Source: CAWEQO01 sp963811225 (GTDB taxonomy: Bacteria; Chloroflexota; Anaerolineae; Anaerolineales; Anaerolineaceae). From it: 64,000 bases of DNA. Each line of letters opens with the position of its first letter. Position 1 is the stretch's first letter. Under the pieces are notes generated by a model. The model saw nothing but the letters and a program-made list of their open reading frames with translations, had not been told where the DNA came from and did not search any database. This document shows positions 44,899 to 54,087 of the stretch, one piece after another. Location of the stretch: assembly GCA_963811225.1 (NCBI GenBank), contig CAWEQO010000005.1, positions 132,259 to 196,258 on the forward strand, given 5' to 3'. The translations under genes and the position numbers were made by a program.

Positions 44899-44915
44899 AT
44901 TATACCAGATTGGTA
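44899..44915 (-). promoter_or_regulatory. Extended -10 promoter with overlapping inverted repeat
   Basis: On the minus strand TGGTATAAT is an extended -10 box (TATAAT at 44904 down to 44899). The sequence TACCAGATTGGTA (44903-44915) is an inverted repeat that overlaps it, a good operator candidate for a LacI- or GntR-like repressor. It is about 140 bases upstream of the SIS start, and the leader between contains a GGACTGC/GCAGTCC hairpin (44779-44806). Confidence 0.5.
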
Positions 44916-44992
44916 AACAATTGACAGTTCCTTCACCACAGGGCTCTACCCGCTAGATAGAAGCTTGGAGTGAGGGAGCTGCGCACGAAGAA

Positions 44993-46306
44993 TCAGCGTA
45001 AATGCTCGACCGCCTTCACCAAAAATTCCGGGCTGCCGAAGCTGCCGGATTTGAGCACGAGGGCCAGCGGCGGATGGGTAAGGGAGATGCAGGAGGGCAA
45101 GCCGGGCTCGATCTCCCGGTCGATTTGCAGGCCGTTAATGCCCAGCTCGGCGCAAACGGCGGCAGAGGTCTCGCCCCCGGCGACGATCAGGCGGGTCAGA
45201 CCGGCAGCGCGCACGATTTCGGCGCCGATGCGGGCCAGGGCGCTGGAGACGCGGCGGGAGGTGTCGCTGCGGGACAGGCCCAGACGGTCGCCGGCGGCGT
45301 TGGCGGACTCGATCTGGACAGGCAGGCTGCCGGTATGGAGGACAACGTCGCAGCCGGATTGGAGTTGGGCGAGGACGGTGGGGAGTAGACGCTCACGCTC
45401 GGCTTGCAGGCCGGCGGGTTCGATGGCGCAGGCGGCGTCGAGCACGAGCACGGTCGCGTCGTGCGCTTGCATCGACCGGATCTGGGCGGCGGTCTGGGGC
45501 ATCAGACTGCCGGAGAGGCACAGCACGCCCTGACTGCCGGAGGAGGGCAACTGTATCGACTGACCTCGGGCGGGAGAAACGCCCCAGGCGGCGGGCAGCT
45601 CTTCGGCCAGGGCGGAGGAGCCACACAGCACCGGCTGATCCTTGACGGCCTGAGCGATCACCGCCAGATCGGCCTGGTGGCGCACGTCCAAGATCAGGTA
45701 ATTGCACTCGGCTTTCATGCGCTCGATCTCAAGGCGAAGGGTTTCAGGGCCCAGATCGATCACTTGCCAGTTGAGCAGCCCTACTTTGCGTTCCGTTTGG
45801 GATTGGAGGATGCCGACCAGGTCGGAGCGGGTCATGGGGTGGACCGGGTCGCTGCGGAACTCGGAGTCTTCCAGGCGCAGGCCATGAACGTAGTGGATGC
45901 CGTCGACGGTGGTGCGGCCGTTCTTAGGGAAGCCGAGCGCCACCACGGCGAAGTCGAGCTCGAGGACATCCAGCATGGCGTCGAACTCTGCGCCGATATT
46001 ACCCCGGAAGACCGAGCAGGTCTTGTTGAAGAAGCGGCGGCTGCCCGCAGCCCGGAGCTGGCGGGTGGCGGTGTAAACCTTGGCGTAGGCGGTCTCAGGG
46101 GGGTCGAGGCGGGAGGAGGTGTTGAGGATGCACACGTCCGGCCTGGACTGCCCGGACGAGAGGCAATCGCAGGCGCCAGACTCGCTGCAGGTGTAGACGT
46201 GGGTGAGCAAGCCGGCCTTGGCAAACATGATGCCGATGTCGTTGGAGCCGGTGACGTCGTCGGCGACGACGGCCATGATAGGAGCCGCCCCCGTGCGTAT
46301 AGCCAA
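44993..46306 (-). CDS. DUF1537 four-carbon acid sugar kinase (OtnK/YgbK-like)
   Basis: Cytosolic kinase of 437 residues. AVVADDVTGSNDIGIMFAKAG opens the N-terminal domain, and NKTCSVFRGNIG is the substrate-binding loop. The C-terminal domain with LIVAGGETSAAVCAELGI is the ATP-binding part. Relatives phosphorylate D-threonate, D-erythronate and similar acids or lactones. The TTG at 46306 follows the previous stop and has GAGG at eight bases; ATG 46276 is an alternative. It lies last in the GH38-GH2 operon. Confidence 0.88.
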   Translation of the reverse strand: MAIRTGAAPIMAVVADDVTGSNDIGIMFAKAGLLTHVYTCSESGACDCLSSGQSRPDVCILNTSSRLDPPETAYAKVYTATRQLRAAGSRRFFNKTCSVFRGNIGAEFDAMLDVLELDFAVVALGFPKNGRTTVDGIHYVHGLRLEDSEFRSDPVHPMTRSDLVGILQSQTERKVGLLNWQVIDLGPETLRLEIERMKAECNYLILDVRHQADLAVIAQAVKDQPVLCGSSALAEELPAAWGVSPARGQSIQLPSSGSQGVLCLSGSLMPQTAAQIRSMQAHDATVLVLDAACAIEPAGLQAERERLLPTVLAQLQSGCDVVLHTGSLPVQIESANAAGDRLGLSRSDTSRRVSSALARIGAEIVRAAGLTRLIVAGGETSAAVCAELGINGLQIDREIEPGLPSCISLTHPPLALVLKSGSFGSPEFLVKAVEHLR

Positions 46307-48943
46307 TTAATAATCCTCGGAGACGCCGGACTCGGGGAGAGACTCGAAGGATTTTTCAAAATCCTCAAGATCGATTTGGATGGGTGGGAAGTTCCAGCCG
46401 GTGATTTGCAGGGATTGCTCCTCGGGCATTGGATGCTGCCATTCGACGCTGACGGTGCGGGATTCGCCGGGGAGGAGGGTCAGGTAGTTGTCGCTGAAGA
46501 GCGGGTGATGCGGGCTGCCGACGGGGTTGGTGTCTTCGATCCAGGCGTTGAAGGCGACGGTACTGCCGGTGTTCGAGAGCGTGAGGCGCAGCGAGCCATC
46601 CTCGACAGGCGCCAGGGAGGCTGTGACCTTGGTTTGCGGCAGGCGCAAGAAGGGCTTGAAGTCGGCGGTGCGGGAGAAGGCGTAGCGGTTTTCAGAGATC
46701 AACTCGCCGTCCGAATTGCGCATAGCCAGGTCCAGGAAGAAGACCGGCTCCACGACCGTATCCAACGACCAGCGCAAGCCGATCAGATGGGCGGCGCTGT
46801 TGGCGGGGATGCAGGCGGGGAGAGTGTCCGCGTGGTAGCAGTCGCCATTGGAACCGATCAGGCGCGCTTCTAGCACGGCCTCGTCGATCTCGTCCAGCGT
46901 GGAGTTGGCGACCCACACCTGGGCCTCGAACTTCTCGTGACCGGCCCAGGCCTGAGTGGGGAAGAGCGCGGTCACCCGCAGGGGATCATAGGCGCGCGCG
47001 ACCGTGTAGTAGGCGGGCTTGGGTTGGGCGTAGTAATCGACGGCGGAGGTGCTGGCGGCCATGGGATAGGGCTCGTTGAACTGCCAGGGGATGACGCCGG
47101 AGCAGCGGTACTTGCGACGGCGGTTGGCCTCGATGGCGTAGCGCAGACCGTCGGCTTGCAGGAACTGCACGGCCCGCACACTGGTCTGCACGTCGGGCAA
47201 GTCTCCGTAGACAGGCTTCCAATTGTGCTGCTTGACCCACCAGGCGCCCAGATGGTCCCAAACCGGGTTGTCCAGGTCGATGGGTAGCCGGTGCTCCTCG
47301 GACACGGTCGCCTGCAGCGTCTTCCAGTTGGTGATACCCTCGACGCCGAACTCGGAGTGCAGCAGGCAGGCGCCCTGGTTGTACAGCGCTTGATGATTGG
47401 CCACGCCTTGATACTCCCAAGGGCCATGCACGTCATGCACATCAAAGGGTTTATCGAGGTTACTCTCTTTGCTGTTGCTGAAAGTGGGGCCGGTGGGTGA
47501 GGTAGGCAGCCACAGGCGGCCGGGGTCGAGTGATTCAACGGCGGCTTTGAGAGCAGCCAGCATGGGGTGATTGTCGTTGAGCGGTTTGTGATTGGCGTCG
47601 GTCAGCTCGTTGCCGCCGCACCAGATGGCCAGGGAGGGATGGTTGCGCTTGCGGGGGATGATCTGGCGAGCCTCGGCGGCGATGCGGGCCACAGTGATGG
47701 GCTCGGAGGGTGGGGTGTTGTCGATGCCGGAGCTGGACTGGATGAACTCCTGCCAGACCAGGATTCCCAGGCGGTCACACAGGTTGTAGAAGGCTTCTTT
47801 CTCGATCAGGCCGCCGCCCCAGACACGCAGCAGGTTGACTTGGGCGCGCTCGGCCAGCGCCAGCAAGCGCTGGAGCTTGTGCGGGCGCTCGACGCCGTAA
47901 AGCACGTCCATCGGCACCCAGTTCCAGCCTTTGAGGAAGATGCGGCGGTTGTTGACGATCAGGGTGTAGGGCAATGCGGATTCGCTGGAAGCGTCGTTGC
48001 GGTCCAGCTCGATGCGACGGACGCCGAAGGTGACCTCGTGACGGTCGGAGGGGGTTTCCTGTTCGCCGTCGAGGATGGAAACGGACACCTCGGCCTGATA
48101 GAGCGGCTGCTCGCCGTAACCATTGGGCCACCACAAGTTAGGGGTGTCGAGCTCGAAGGTAAACGCCAGATCGGTTTTGCCTTCAGGCAGATCGTGGATG
48201 CTGTGTTCTTCGACGATGGTGTCGTCTTGGAAGCGCAGGCGGGTGTGGACGAGGGCCTTGACCGCCCGGTCGGAATGCAGTTGGGCGGACACATCGACCA
48301 GGGCTCGGTCGAGGGATTCATTCAGCTGCGAGCGGGCGAAAACGTCCTCGATGCGCACCGGGCCGGTCACGTCGATATGGACAGAATCCCAAATGCCCAG
48401 GTGGATCATACGCGGCGAGAAGTCCCACCAGTAGTTCATGCGAGCCTTGTGGGTCAAGACCTGGCTGGTGCGGCCGACCTGGGGCTGCTCTTGCGGGGCA
48501 GGCTCGATCACCACAGCAATCAGGTTGTCTTGACCGCAGCGCAGCAGCTCGCCGATCTCAAATACGGCGGGAGTGTACATGCCGATATGGCTGCCGATCT
48601 GCTCGCCGTTGAGGAAGAATTGAGCCTCGTAATCCACGCCTTCGAAACGCAGCTGCACGCGCTGCCCCTGCCAGTCGGCGGGGGCATAGAAGCTCTTCTT
48701 ATAGAGCCAGGTGCGCTGCGGAACCCACTCGATCAGGAGGCTGTTGCGCTCGAAGTAGGGATCGGGGATCTCCCCGGCCTGCCACAGATCGTTCTGCACA
48801 CTGCCGGGGACGGTCCCCATCTTCCAGTGGCGCTTGTCCATCGTATCGGGCTGATGCGACTTGCGCCAGTTCCAATCTTCTCCGTAAAACCCTTTGAAAG
48901 TCCAATCGCTGCCGTTCAGCGACAGGCGCAGGGGTAAAATCAT
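46307..48943 (-). CDS. GH2 beta-mannosidase
   Basis: Cytosolic glycosidase of 878 residues with no signal peptide. The N-terminal jelly roll opens LSLNGSDWTFKGFYGEDWNW; the TIM barrel contains WGGGLIEKEAFYNLCDRLG, the acid/base Glu in WCGGNELTD, and the nucleophile in HSEFGVEG. The order fits bacterial GH2 beta-mannosidases. It would remove the core beta-1,4-mannose left after alpha-mannosidase action. It lies between the GH38 and DUF1537 kinase genes. Confidence 0.9.
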   Translation of the reverse strand: MILPLRLSLNGSDWTFKGFYGEDWNWRKSHQPDTMDKRHWKMGTVPGSVQNDLWQAGEIPDPYFERNSLLIEWVPQRTWLYKKSFYAPADWQGQRVQLRFEGVDYEAQFFLNGEQIGSHIGMYTPAVFEIGELLRCGQDNLIAVVIEPAPQEQPQVGRTSQVLTHKARMNYWWDFSPRMIHLGIWDSVHIDVTGPVRIEDVFARSQLNESLDRALVDVSAQLHSDRAVKALVHTRLRFQDDTIVEEHSIHDLPEGKTDLAFTFELDTPNLWWPNGYGEQPLYQAEVSVSILDGEQETPSDRHEVTFGVRRIELDRNDASSESALPYTLIVNNRRIFLKGWNWVPMDVLYGVERPHKLQRLLALAERAQVNLLRVWGGGLIEKEAFYNLCDRLGILVWQEFIQSSSGIDNTPPSEPITVARIAAEARQIIPRKRNHPSLAIWCGGNELTDANHKPLNDNHPMLAALKAAVESLDPGRLWLPTSPTGPTFSNSKESNLDKPFDVHDVHGPWEYQGVANHQALYNQGACLLHSEFGVEGITNWKTLQATVSEEHRLPIDLDNPVWDHLGAWWVKQHNWKPVYGDLPDVQTSVRAVQFLQADGLRYAIEANRRRKYRCSGVIPWQFNEPYPMAASTSAVDYYAQPKPAYYTVARAYDPLRVTALFPTQAWAGHEKFEAQVWVANSTLDEIDEAVLEARLIGSNGDCYHADTLPACIPANSAAHLIGLRWSLDTVVEPVFFLDLAMRNSDGELISENRYAFSRTADFKPFLRLPQTKVTASLAPVEDGSLRLTLSNTGSTVAFNAWIEDTNPVGSPHHPLFSDNYLTLLPGESRTVSVEWQHPMPEEQSLQITGWNFPPIQIDLEDFEKSFESLPESGVSEDY

Positions 48944-48954
48944 TCCTTACTCTC

Positions 48955-51387
48955 TTACTCTTTCCACTCCAATAAATTCGTTTCGTACACGGATAAACTC
49001 TCATCTTTCGGAACACAGAAGGTTTTGATCTCGCTGGGGTTAAACTCGGCTTCGATGGTGCGGTTCCAATGGGGCAAGCGGATGACACCTTTCGTGCTGG
49101 TCCCGGCGGTCTCGATCACCCGCAGCACCAGATCGTCATTGTCTTCGGCCTGTTTGACCACGGCGACCACCAGGTTCTCCGGCTCGACCGACAGGTAGGA
49201 GTCAACCTGAGGTAGCTCGCCGGGGTGGGTGGTGGCGACCAGCACGACCGGTCGCTGGTTGAGCTCGGCCGCGCGTTGGACGGCGCCCGCCTCTTCCCAG
49301 CCGGCGTCGTGGGGGAGCATGGTGTAGTGGAAGCGCTGGACGCCCTGGTCGATGAAGGTGTATTCAGCGGCGGCGTCAGGCTCGAAGGGCATGTGATGGG
49401 CATAGATCGGGCTGCGCAGCACGGTCAGGCCGATGTCGCGGATGTTGACGTCGTAGCTGTACTTGGCGTCGTTGGCGATGCTGAAGCCGTACAATTTGTG
49501 GGATGCGCCGCGGGAAATGCCCGAGAGGTCGACCCAACTCTGGCCGGGCTCCTCTTCGCCGTTGGATTCGCGCGCGATGTGGCCGTAAGGGATCTCGTAG
49601 GTGGCGGTCATCTGCATCAGGTTGAGCGGGAAGCGCAGCTTGAGCATCTTGAAGCGATCGCGCCAGTCGACCGTGACCGAGACGTCGATGGTGTCGAGGT
49701 CTTTGTACATGGCAAAGTCCTGGATCAGCCGGGAGGGGCCATATTCACTGACCACGCGAATGACCGATTTGACCGGGCCATGCTCGATCAGGCGCACGCT
49801 GACGGCCTTGAACTGGCCGATGCCCTGGTTGAAGGTGAAGACATTATGGCTCCAGGTGTCGCTGTCATCGGTCAGGACGACCGGTACGGCGGCATCGGCG
49901 GTAAAGACCTCGAAGCTGATGGCTTTGTCGAACAGGCTCTTGATATAACCGGTCTCGGGATCGAATTCCAGGCGGAAGCGGCCGTTCTCGAGGACGGTGT
50001 CGCTGGCCGGGAGGGGCTCGAACTTATCGATCTCAGGACGGTTGACCATGCGGTAGACCCGCCAGCCGAGGGCCGGGAGATCGGCCACAAAGCTGAGCCG
50101 GTTGCGGCCATGAGCGGTGGCGGCGGATTGGACGGTCTGGTAGGGGATCTGGCGATCTTCGTTGTCCAGCAGGATGGCGCTGCTGCGCAGGCCGCCAACC
50201 TCAACCTCCACGTTGACGCGGCTGCGCCAGCTGTGCGGATTGAAGACCACGATCGGGATCTGGCCTTCTTCCGCTGGAATGTCGATGTTCCAGGCCAGGG
50301 ATTGGACGGCGTTGTTCTGGCCGCGGTCGGCGATCGTGAAGGCCTCGCCATACAGGTCGCGGGCGTCTTCATAGGCGGGCTCGATGCTGGTGCCGGCCAG
50401 GATGTCATGGAACTGGTTGAAGAGAACGTCTTTCCAGGCGCGTTCATAATCGCGCGGGTAAGGCTGCCCGGTGACACGCTCGGCCAGGGACGAGAATTTC
50501 TCGGCGGCCATGAGCTTATTTTCCGCCAGGCGGTTCAAGCGCTTGACGCCGGAATGGGCGGCATAGCAGCCGCTGGCATGGTGCTGGAGCTCGTCATGAA
50601 CGACCGGGTAGGTCTTCTTCTTTCCGTTGAGGGTCTCGAAGAAAATATCGGGCGAGCTGATGACCAACTCAGGCAGGGAGGGGTCTTGATTCAGGCGCTG
50701 GATGCTTTCCAGGTTCTCGCGGGTAGGTCCGCCGCCGTGGTTCCCGACGCCGTAGAAGCACATCATCTCGGTGTTGGGCTCTTTGAGCTGAGCCGAGACA
50801 TGGGCGACTTGATCGTCGAGCCCTTTACCCCAGGAGGCGTACTCGTAGGCGATGCGGAATGCCAACACGCGCGAGCCATCGTCCGATTCCCACCAGAAAA
50901 GGCGGCCGGGCAGGCGCTTCTCGTGCGGTGAGGGGCGCATAAAGATGTAATAGGGCAGCCCGCTCTTGCTCAGGATCTGCGGCAGCATGGCGTTATGGCC
51001 GAAGCTGTCGACATTGTAACCGACGGTGGCGGTGACGCCAAATTTTTCCTTAAAATAGCGCTGACCGTACAGTCCCTGGCGTACGAACAACTCGCCGCCG
51101 GGGATGTTACAGTCGGGCTCGATCCACCAGCCGCCGACGATCTTCCAACGACCTTCAGCGACGCGCTGCTGGATTTCGGCGAACATCTTGGGATCACTTT
51201 GTTCGATCCATTCATAGAAGGCCGCTGAGCTGGACACGAAAATGAAGTCCGGGTACTCGTTCATGCGGTCGAGTGCAGACCGGAAGGTGGCCTTGGCTTC
51301 ATGGAAGCCGTCTTGCCACTGCCACAACCAGACGGGATCGAGGTGGGCGTTTCCGATCATGAATAACTTCTTAGTCTTGTTCTCCAT
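48955..51387 (-). CDS. GH38 alpha-mannosidase (second, shorter)
   Basis: Cytosolic retaining alpha-mannosidase of 810 residues. IGNAHLDPVWLW supplies the zinc-binding residues, and the nucleophile Asp is in YNVDSFGHNAMLPQI. It is distinct from the Ams1-type copy at 39950 and closer to the bacterial MngB-like group. The ATG at 51387 has GGAGG at five bases; a longer frame is not needed. It leads the GH38-GH2-DUF1537 operon. Confidence 0.9.
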   Translation of the reverse strand: MENKTKKLFMIGNAHLDPVWLWQWQDGFHEAKATFRSALDRMNEYPDFIFVSSSAAFYEWIEQSDPKMFAEIQQRVAEGRWKIVGGWWIEPDCNIPGGELFVRQGLYGQRYFKEKFGVTATVGYNVDSFGHNAMLPQILSKSGLPYYIFMRPSPHEKRLPGRLFWWESDDGSRVLAFRIAYEYASWGKGLDDQVAHVSAQLKEPNTEMMCFYGVGNHGGGPTRENLESIQRLNQDPSLPELVISSPDIFFETLNGKKKTYPVVHDELQHHASGCYAAHSGVKRLNRLAENKLMAAEKFSSLAERVTGQPYPRDYERAWKDVLFNQFHDILAGTSIEPAYEDARDLYGEAFTIADRGQNNAVQSLAWNIDIPAEEGQIPIVVFNPHSWRSRVNVEVEVGGLRSSAILLDNEDRQIPYQTVQSAATAHGRNRLSFVADLPALGWRVYRMVNRPEIDKFEPLPASDTVLENGRFRLEFDPETGYIKSLFDKAISFEVFTADAAVPVVLTDDSDTWSHNVFTFNQGIGQFKAVSVRLIEHGPVKSVIRVVSEYGPSRLIQDFAMYKDLDTIDVSVTVDWRDRFKMLKLRFPLNLMQMTATYEIPYGHIARESNGEEEPGQSWVDLSGISRGASHKLYGFSIANDAKYSYDVNIRDIGLTVLRSPIYAHHMPFEPDAAAEYTFIDQGVQRFHYTMLPHDAGWEEAGAVQRAAELNQRPVVLVATTHPGELPQVDSYLSVEPENLVVAVVKQAEDNDDLVLRVIETAGTSTKGVIRLPHWNRTIEAEFNPSEIKTFCVPKDESLSVYETNLLEWKE

Positions 51388-51490
51388 GGTAACCTCCAGG
51401 CGCAATTCCCGAACAAGGTTCGTAAACACACCAAACGCGGCAACGCTGCCGCTGGGGCGATTATTTTGAGATATTCAACTACGATAAAAA

Positions 51491-51528
51491 GTCAGACAAA
51501 TCTGACTGCCATTATGATAATTATTATC
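51491..51528 (-). promoter_or_regulatory. Two operator-like inverted repeats upstream of GH38
   Basis: GTCAGACAAATCTGAC (51491-51506) is a perfect inverted repeat with a 4-base spacer. GATAATTATTATC (51516-51528) is a second. They lie 104-141 bases upstream of the GH38 ATG. No regulator gene is in the window. Confidence 0.4.
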
Positions 51529-51580
51529 CAAAAATTACCAAATTTCAACCATACTTAATGAACTCTTAACTTGCTTCTGG

Positions 51581-51634
51581 GGTCATTTTTTGAATGAGGA
51601 GATGGCTTGGGGCCTCCTCATTCAAAAAATGACC
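51581..51634. terminator. Hairpin with 20-bp perfect arms after GH84
   Basis: Arms at 51581-51600 and 51615-51634 are perfect complements around a 14-base loop. It should end the minus-strand GH36-like to GH84 operon. Confidence 0.75.
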
Positions 51635-51679
51635 GGTGGCCTTTGTCGCTGCTCCTGGGCAGCAAGTCTTTGGACGAAG

Positions 51680-53152
51680 TCAAACCTGCCCCTGCCCCCT
51701 TTTGAAGGAAGGCGTGAAGCGTTTAAAATGCGGCGACCAGAGCTGAGGCAGGCGGAAGAGAGGCTTGCGGGTAGGTTCGTCGAAGCCGGTGGGGGCGACG
51801 GAGCCCTGTTCGACCTGGGCGATGACGTAGTCGGCCAGCTGCATGAGCGACTGATTGGCGATGCGTTTGGGATGCCGCTGAATGAGGTCTTTGTACTCTT
51901 TGAGACTGACGAGGGCGTCTGTGAAGGGCATGCCTTCACGGCGGCTGCGCAGGACGGTCAGTCCGCGGCGGGCCATCCACAGCCAGTGTTCGAGCAGCTC
52001 GATCCAGGGCAGCAGGTTGTTGCGCAGCGCCAGGTTGTCGAGGCGGAACTTGAGCGCATAGGTGGCTTCATCGATCTGGGTGAGGTAATCCTCCAGGCGG
52101 CGGACGGCGGGGGAGGTGTCCAAATCCTCGCCGCTGCGCAGCGCTGTGGTGGCTGCCCGGGAAATTTCGGAGAGCGCCGAGCGGCGATTGGCGTGCAGGT
52201 CGGAGACGTGAGCGCAGTCGTTCAGGATGCTCAACGCCTCCGCGTTTTCCTCCCCGGCCACCCGCACGGCCGCGCGGATCCATGCCTGGGCAGGATTGTA
52301 GCGCTGCGGATCGTTGAGGAAGGCTGCGTAAGTGAGCAGGGGAATCTTCGACGCCTCAGCCTGGACCATCGGGTTGATCAGGATGCCGTCGATTTGCTCC
52401 AGTAAGCCCGGTTCGCGGCCGGTGATGGACTGCAAATGCAGCTCGGGCTGCATGGAGAGGTCGTTGACCGGATAGTTATCCCACAGGATGGGGTTGCGGT
52501 CGGTGGCCTGGGTGAATGCGGTCGCGTCAGCGGCAGTAATGCTGGGCGAGCACACCTCCGGACCGGTGTAGAATATCCCGATCTCGGGATCGAGACGCTG
52601 GGCCAACTCGATCAGGCCGGGGTCGAAGGGCGCCGGGCCGAAATATTTCCCAGGGCAGACCAGCAGGCGCGACTGTGGGTCGAGAGACTTCAAGCGCTGG
52701 AGAAGGCGGTTGGCCAGTTCGGCCTGGGCCTGGGACGGGGAGTCGAATGCCCGATTATCTTCCAGATGGATAAAACCGGCCTCCAGGTCATCCAGAAGCA
52801 GCGCGAACGAGCGCACACCCATTTGATGGAAAGCCGCCAGCTTGGACGCCAGAGCTTCGAAATCCTGGTCCAGGCTGTAGTGAATGTCGACACCCGGGCT
52901 AATGCCGTAGCAGAAATCGATGCCGAACGTTCCGGCGAGGGCAACCGTGGCGGCGAACTGTGACATGATCCTGGCCGGGTAGGGCTCGCGCCAGCGGGAG
53001 CGGTGCTGGCGGTCGTTCTTCGGGGCGTAAAGATAAAAGTTAAAGCCGTGCTCACCCAGGAAGCGGATCAGGTCGCTGCGCTCGGGAAAGGTGTAGAAGA
53101 CTCCATAAAAGCCTTCGACCACGCCGAAGATGGGCAAGCGAACAGCACTCAC
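51680..53152 (-). CDS. GH84 beta-N-acetylglucosaminidase
   Basis: Cytosolic hexosaminidase of 490 residues. FGVVEGFYGVFYTFPERSDL and GFNFYLYAPKNDRQHRSRWR match the GH84 O-GlcNAcase/hyaluronidase barrel, and LLLDDLE carries the catalytic Asp pair for substrate-assisted cleavage. The C-terminal helical region is longer than the minimal domain. The GTG start overlaps the aldolase stop (GTGA). It should release GlcNAc from glycans, completing their breakdown with the mannosidases. Confidence 0.88.
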   Translation of the reverse strand: MSAVRLPIFGVVEGFYGVFYTFPERSDLIRFLGEHGFNFYLYAPKNDRQHRSRWREPYPARIMSQFAATVALAGTFGIDFCYGISPGVDIHYSLDQDFEALASKLAAFHQMGVRSFALLLDDLEAGFIHLEDNRAFDSPSQAQAELANRLLQRLKSLDPQSRLLVCPGKYFGPAPFDPGLIELAQRLDPEIGIFYTGPEVCSPSITAADATAFTQATDRNPILWDNYPVNDLSMQPELHLQSITGREPGLLEQIDGILINPMVQAEASKIPLLTYAAFLNDPQRYNPAQAWIRAAVRVAGEENAEALSILNDCAHVSDLHANRRSALSEISRAATTALRSGEDLDTSPAVRRLEDYLTQIDEATYALKFRLDNLALRNNLLPWIELLEHWLWMARRGLTVLRSRREGMPFTDALVSLKEYKDLIQRHPKRIANQSLMQLADYVIAQVEQGSVAPTGFDEPTRKPLFRLPQLWSPHFKRFTPSFKRGQGQV

Positions 53153-54087
53153 GGGGTCTCTCCTGCGCCTAACGCCTGGAGCATCTCGGCAGCATGACCC
53201 CGGCTGCCGAGAGAGTTAAGGATCTTATCGACTGCTACCGCCTGGATGGCGTCGCGCGCGCTTTGCAGCTGGTCAGCGGGTAAGGCATAGAGAGCCGCAT
53301 TGGTGATGCGTTTCTCCAACCCCAGGGCCTGGAGGTAGGCCAGTTCCAGGTCGGTGGCAATGTTGACCTTGCTGACGCCGCCGCCGGGCAGCTGGATGGC
53401 TTGCATAACCATATCGGCCGGGGTGCCGGAGCCGCCGTGCAGCACCAGGGGGGTCTGGATACGGGCTCGAATGGCGGTCAGGCGCTCCAGGTCTATTTTC
53501 GGCTGGCGAACGGTATAAACGCCGTGCGCGGTGCCGACCGAAACGGCCAGGGCGTCGACGTTGGTGGCTTGCACGAAGGTCAGCGCTTCTTCCGGATCGG
53601 TATACAGCTCGACGTCCTCATCGGTCTCGATGAAATCGGCGGTGCCGATGCGGCCCAGCTCGGCTTCCACCGAGACGCCGCGGGCATGCGCATACTCGAC
53701 TACCTGAGTGGTCAGAGCAATATTCTCTTGCAGGGGTTTGTCGGAAGCGTCGATCATCACCGATGTGAACCCGGCGGCAATGGCATCCCAGATCAGGCCG
53801 AGCACGCGGGTATGGTCCAGATGCAGGACGACCGGGACGGTGGTTTGGCGGCGCTGCAGCTCGTCCCGGAATGCTTCGGCGAACTCGGCCGGGGTAATCT
53901 CATACCACTCGAACTCTTTCTCTGAAATTTGGACGATCAATGGAGATTGGGTTTGCTCAGCAGCGTCCAGCACCGGGGCAATCATGGCAGCAGAACGGGC
54001 AGAGAACGAACCCAGGGCGTATCCGCTGCGCTGGGCGATGGGTAAAACCTGGGCAAGCGTAAACAAGTTGGAAAAATGGGTATTCAC
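53149..54087 (-). CDS. Class II ketose-bisphosphate aldolase
   Basis: Cytosolic zinc aldolase of 312 residues of the fructose/tagatose-bisphosphate group. VVLHLDHTR holds a zinc His and the catalytic Asp, VEAELGRIG contains the next ligand, and LVLHGGSGT supplies another His. The C-terminal ATDLELAYL contacts substrate. It would cleave a phosphorylated ketose made by the FGGY kinase just upstream. The GTG start overlaps the kinase stop. Confidence 0.88.
   Translation of the reverse strand: MNTHFSNLFTLAQVLPIAQRSGYALGSFSARSAAMIAPVLDAAEQTQSPLIVQISEKEFEWYEITPAEFAEAFRDELQRRQTTVPVVLHLDHTRVLGLIWDAIAAGFTSVMIDASDKPLQENIALTTQVVEYAHARGVSVEAELGRIGTADFIETDEDVELYTDPEEALTFVQATNVDALAVSVGTAHGVYTVRQPKIDLERLTAIRARIQTPLVLHGGSGTPADMVMQAIQLPGGGVSKVNIATDLELAYLQALGLEKRITNAALYALPADQLQSARDAIQAVAVDKILNSLGSRGHAAEMLQALGAGETP

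Larger units (their letters stand above)
51388..51679 (-). other. AT-rich intergenic control region
   Basis: 292 bases between the GH84 stop and the GH38 start. It contains the inverted repeats at 51491-51528 and the long palindrome at 51581-51634. Its low GC contrasts with the surrounding genes, which fits a promoter region. No gene is seen. Confidence 0.45.

Noticed and set aside
49225..50931. Plus-strand frame of 568 codons
   Set aside because: Antisense to the second GH38, with no recognisable protein features.
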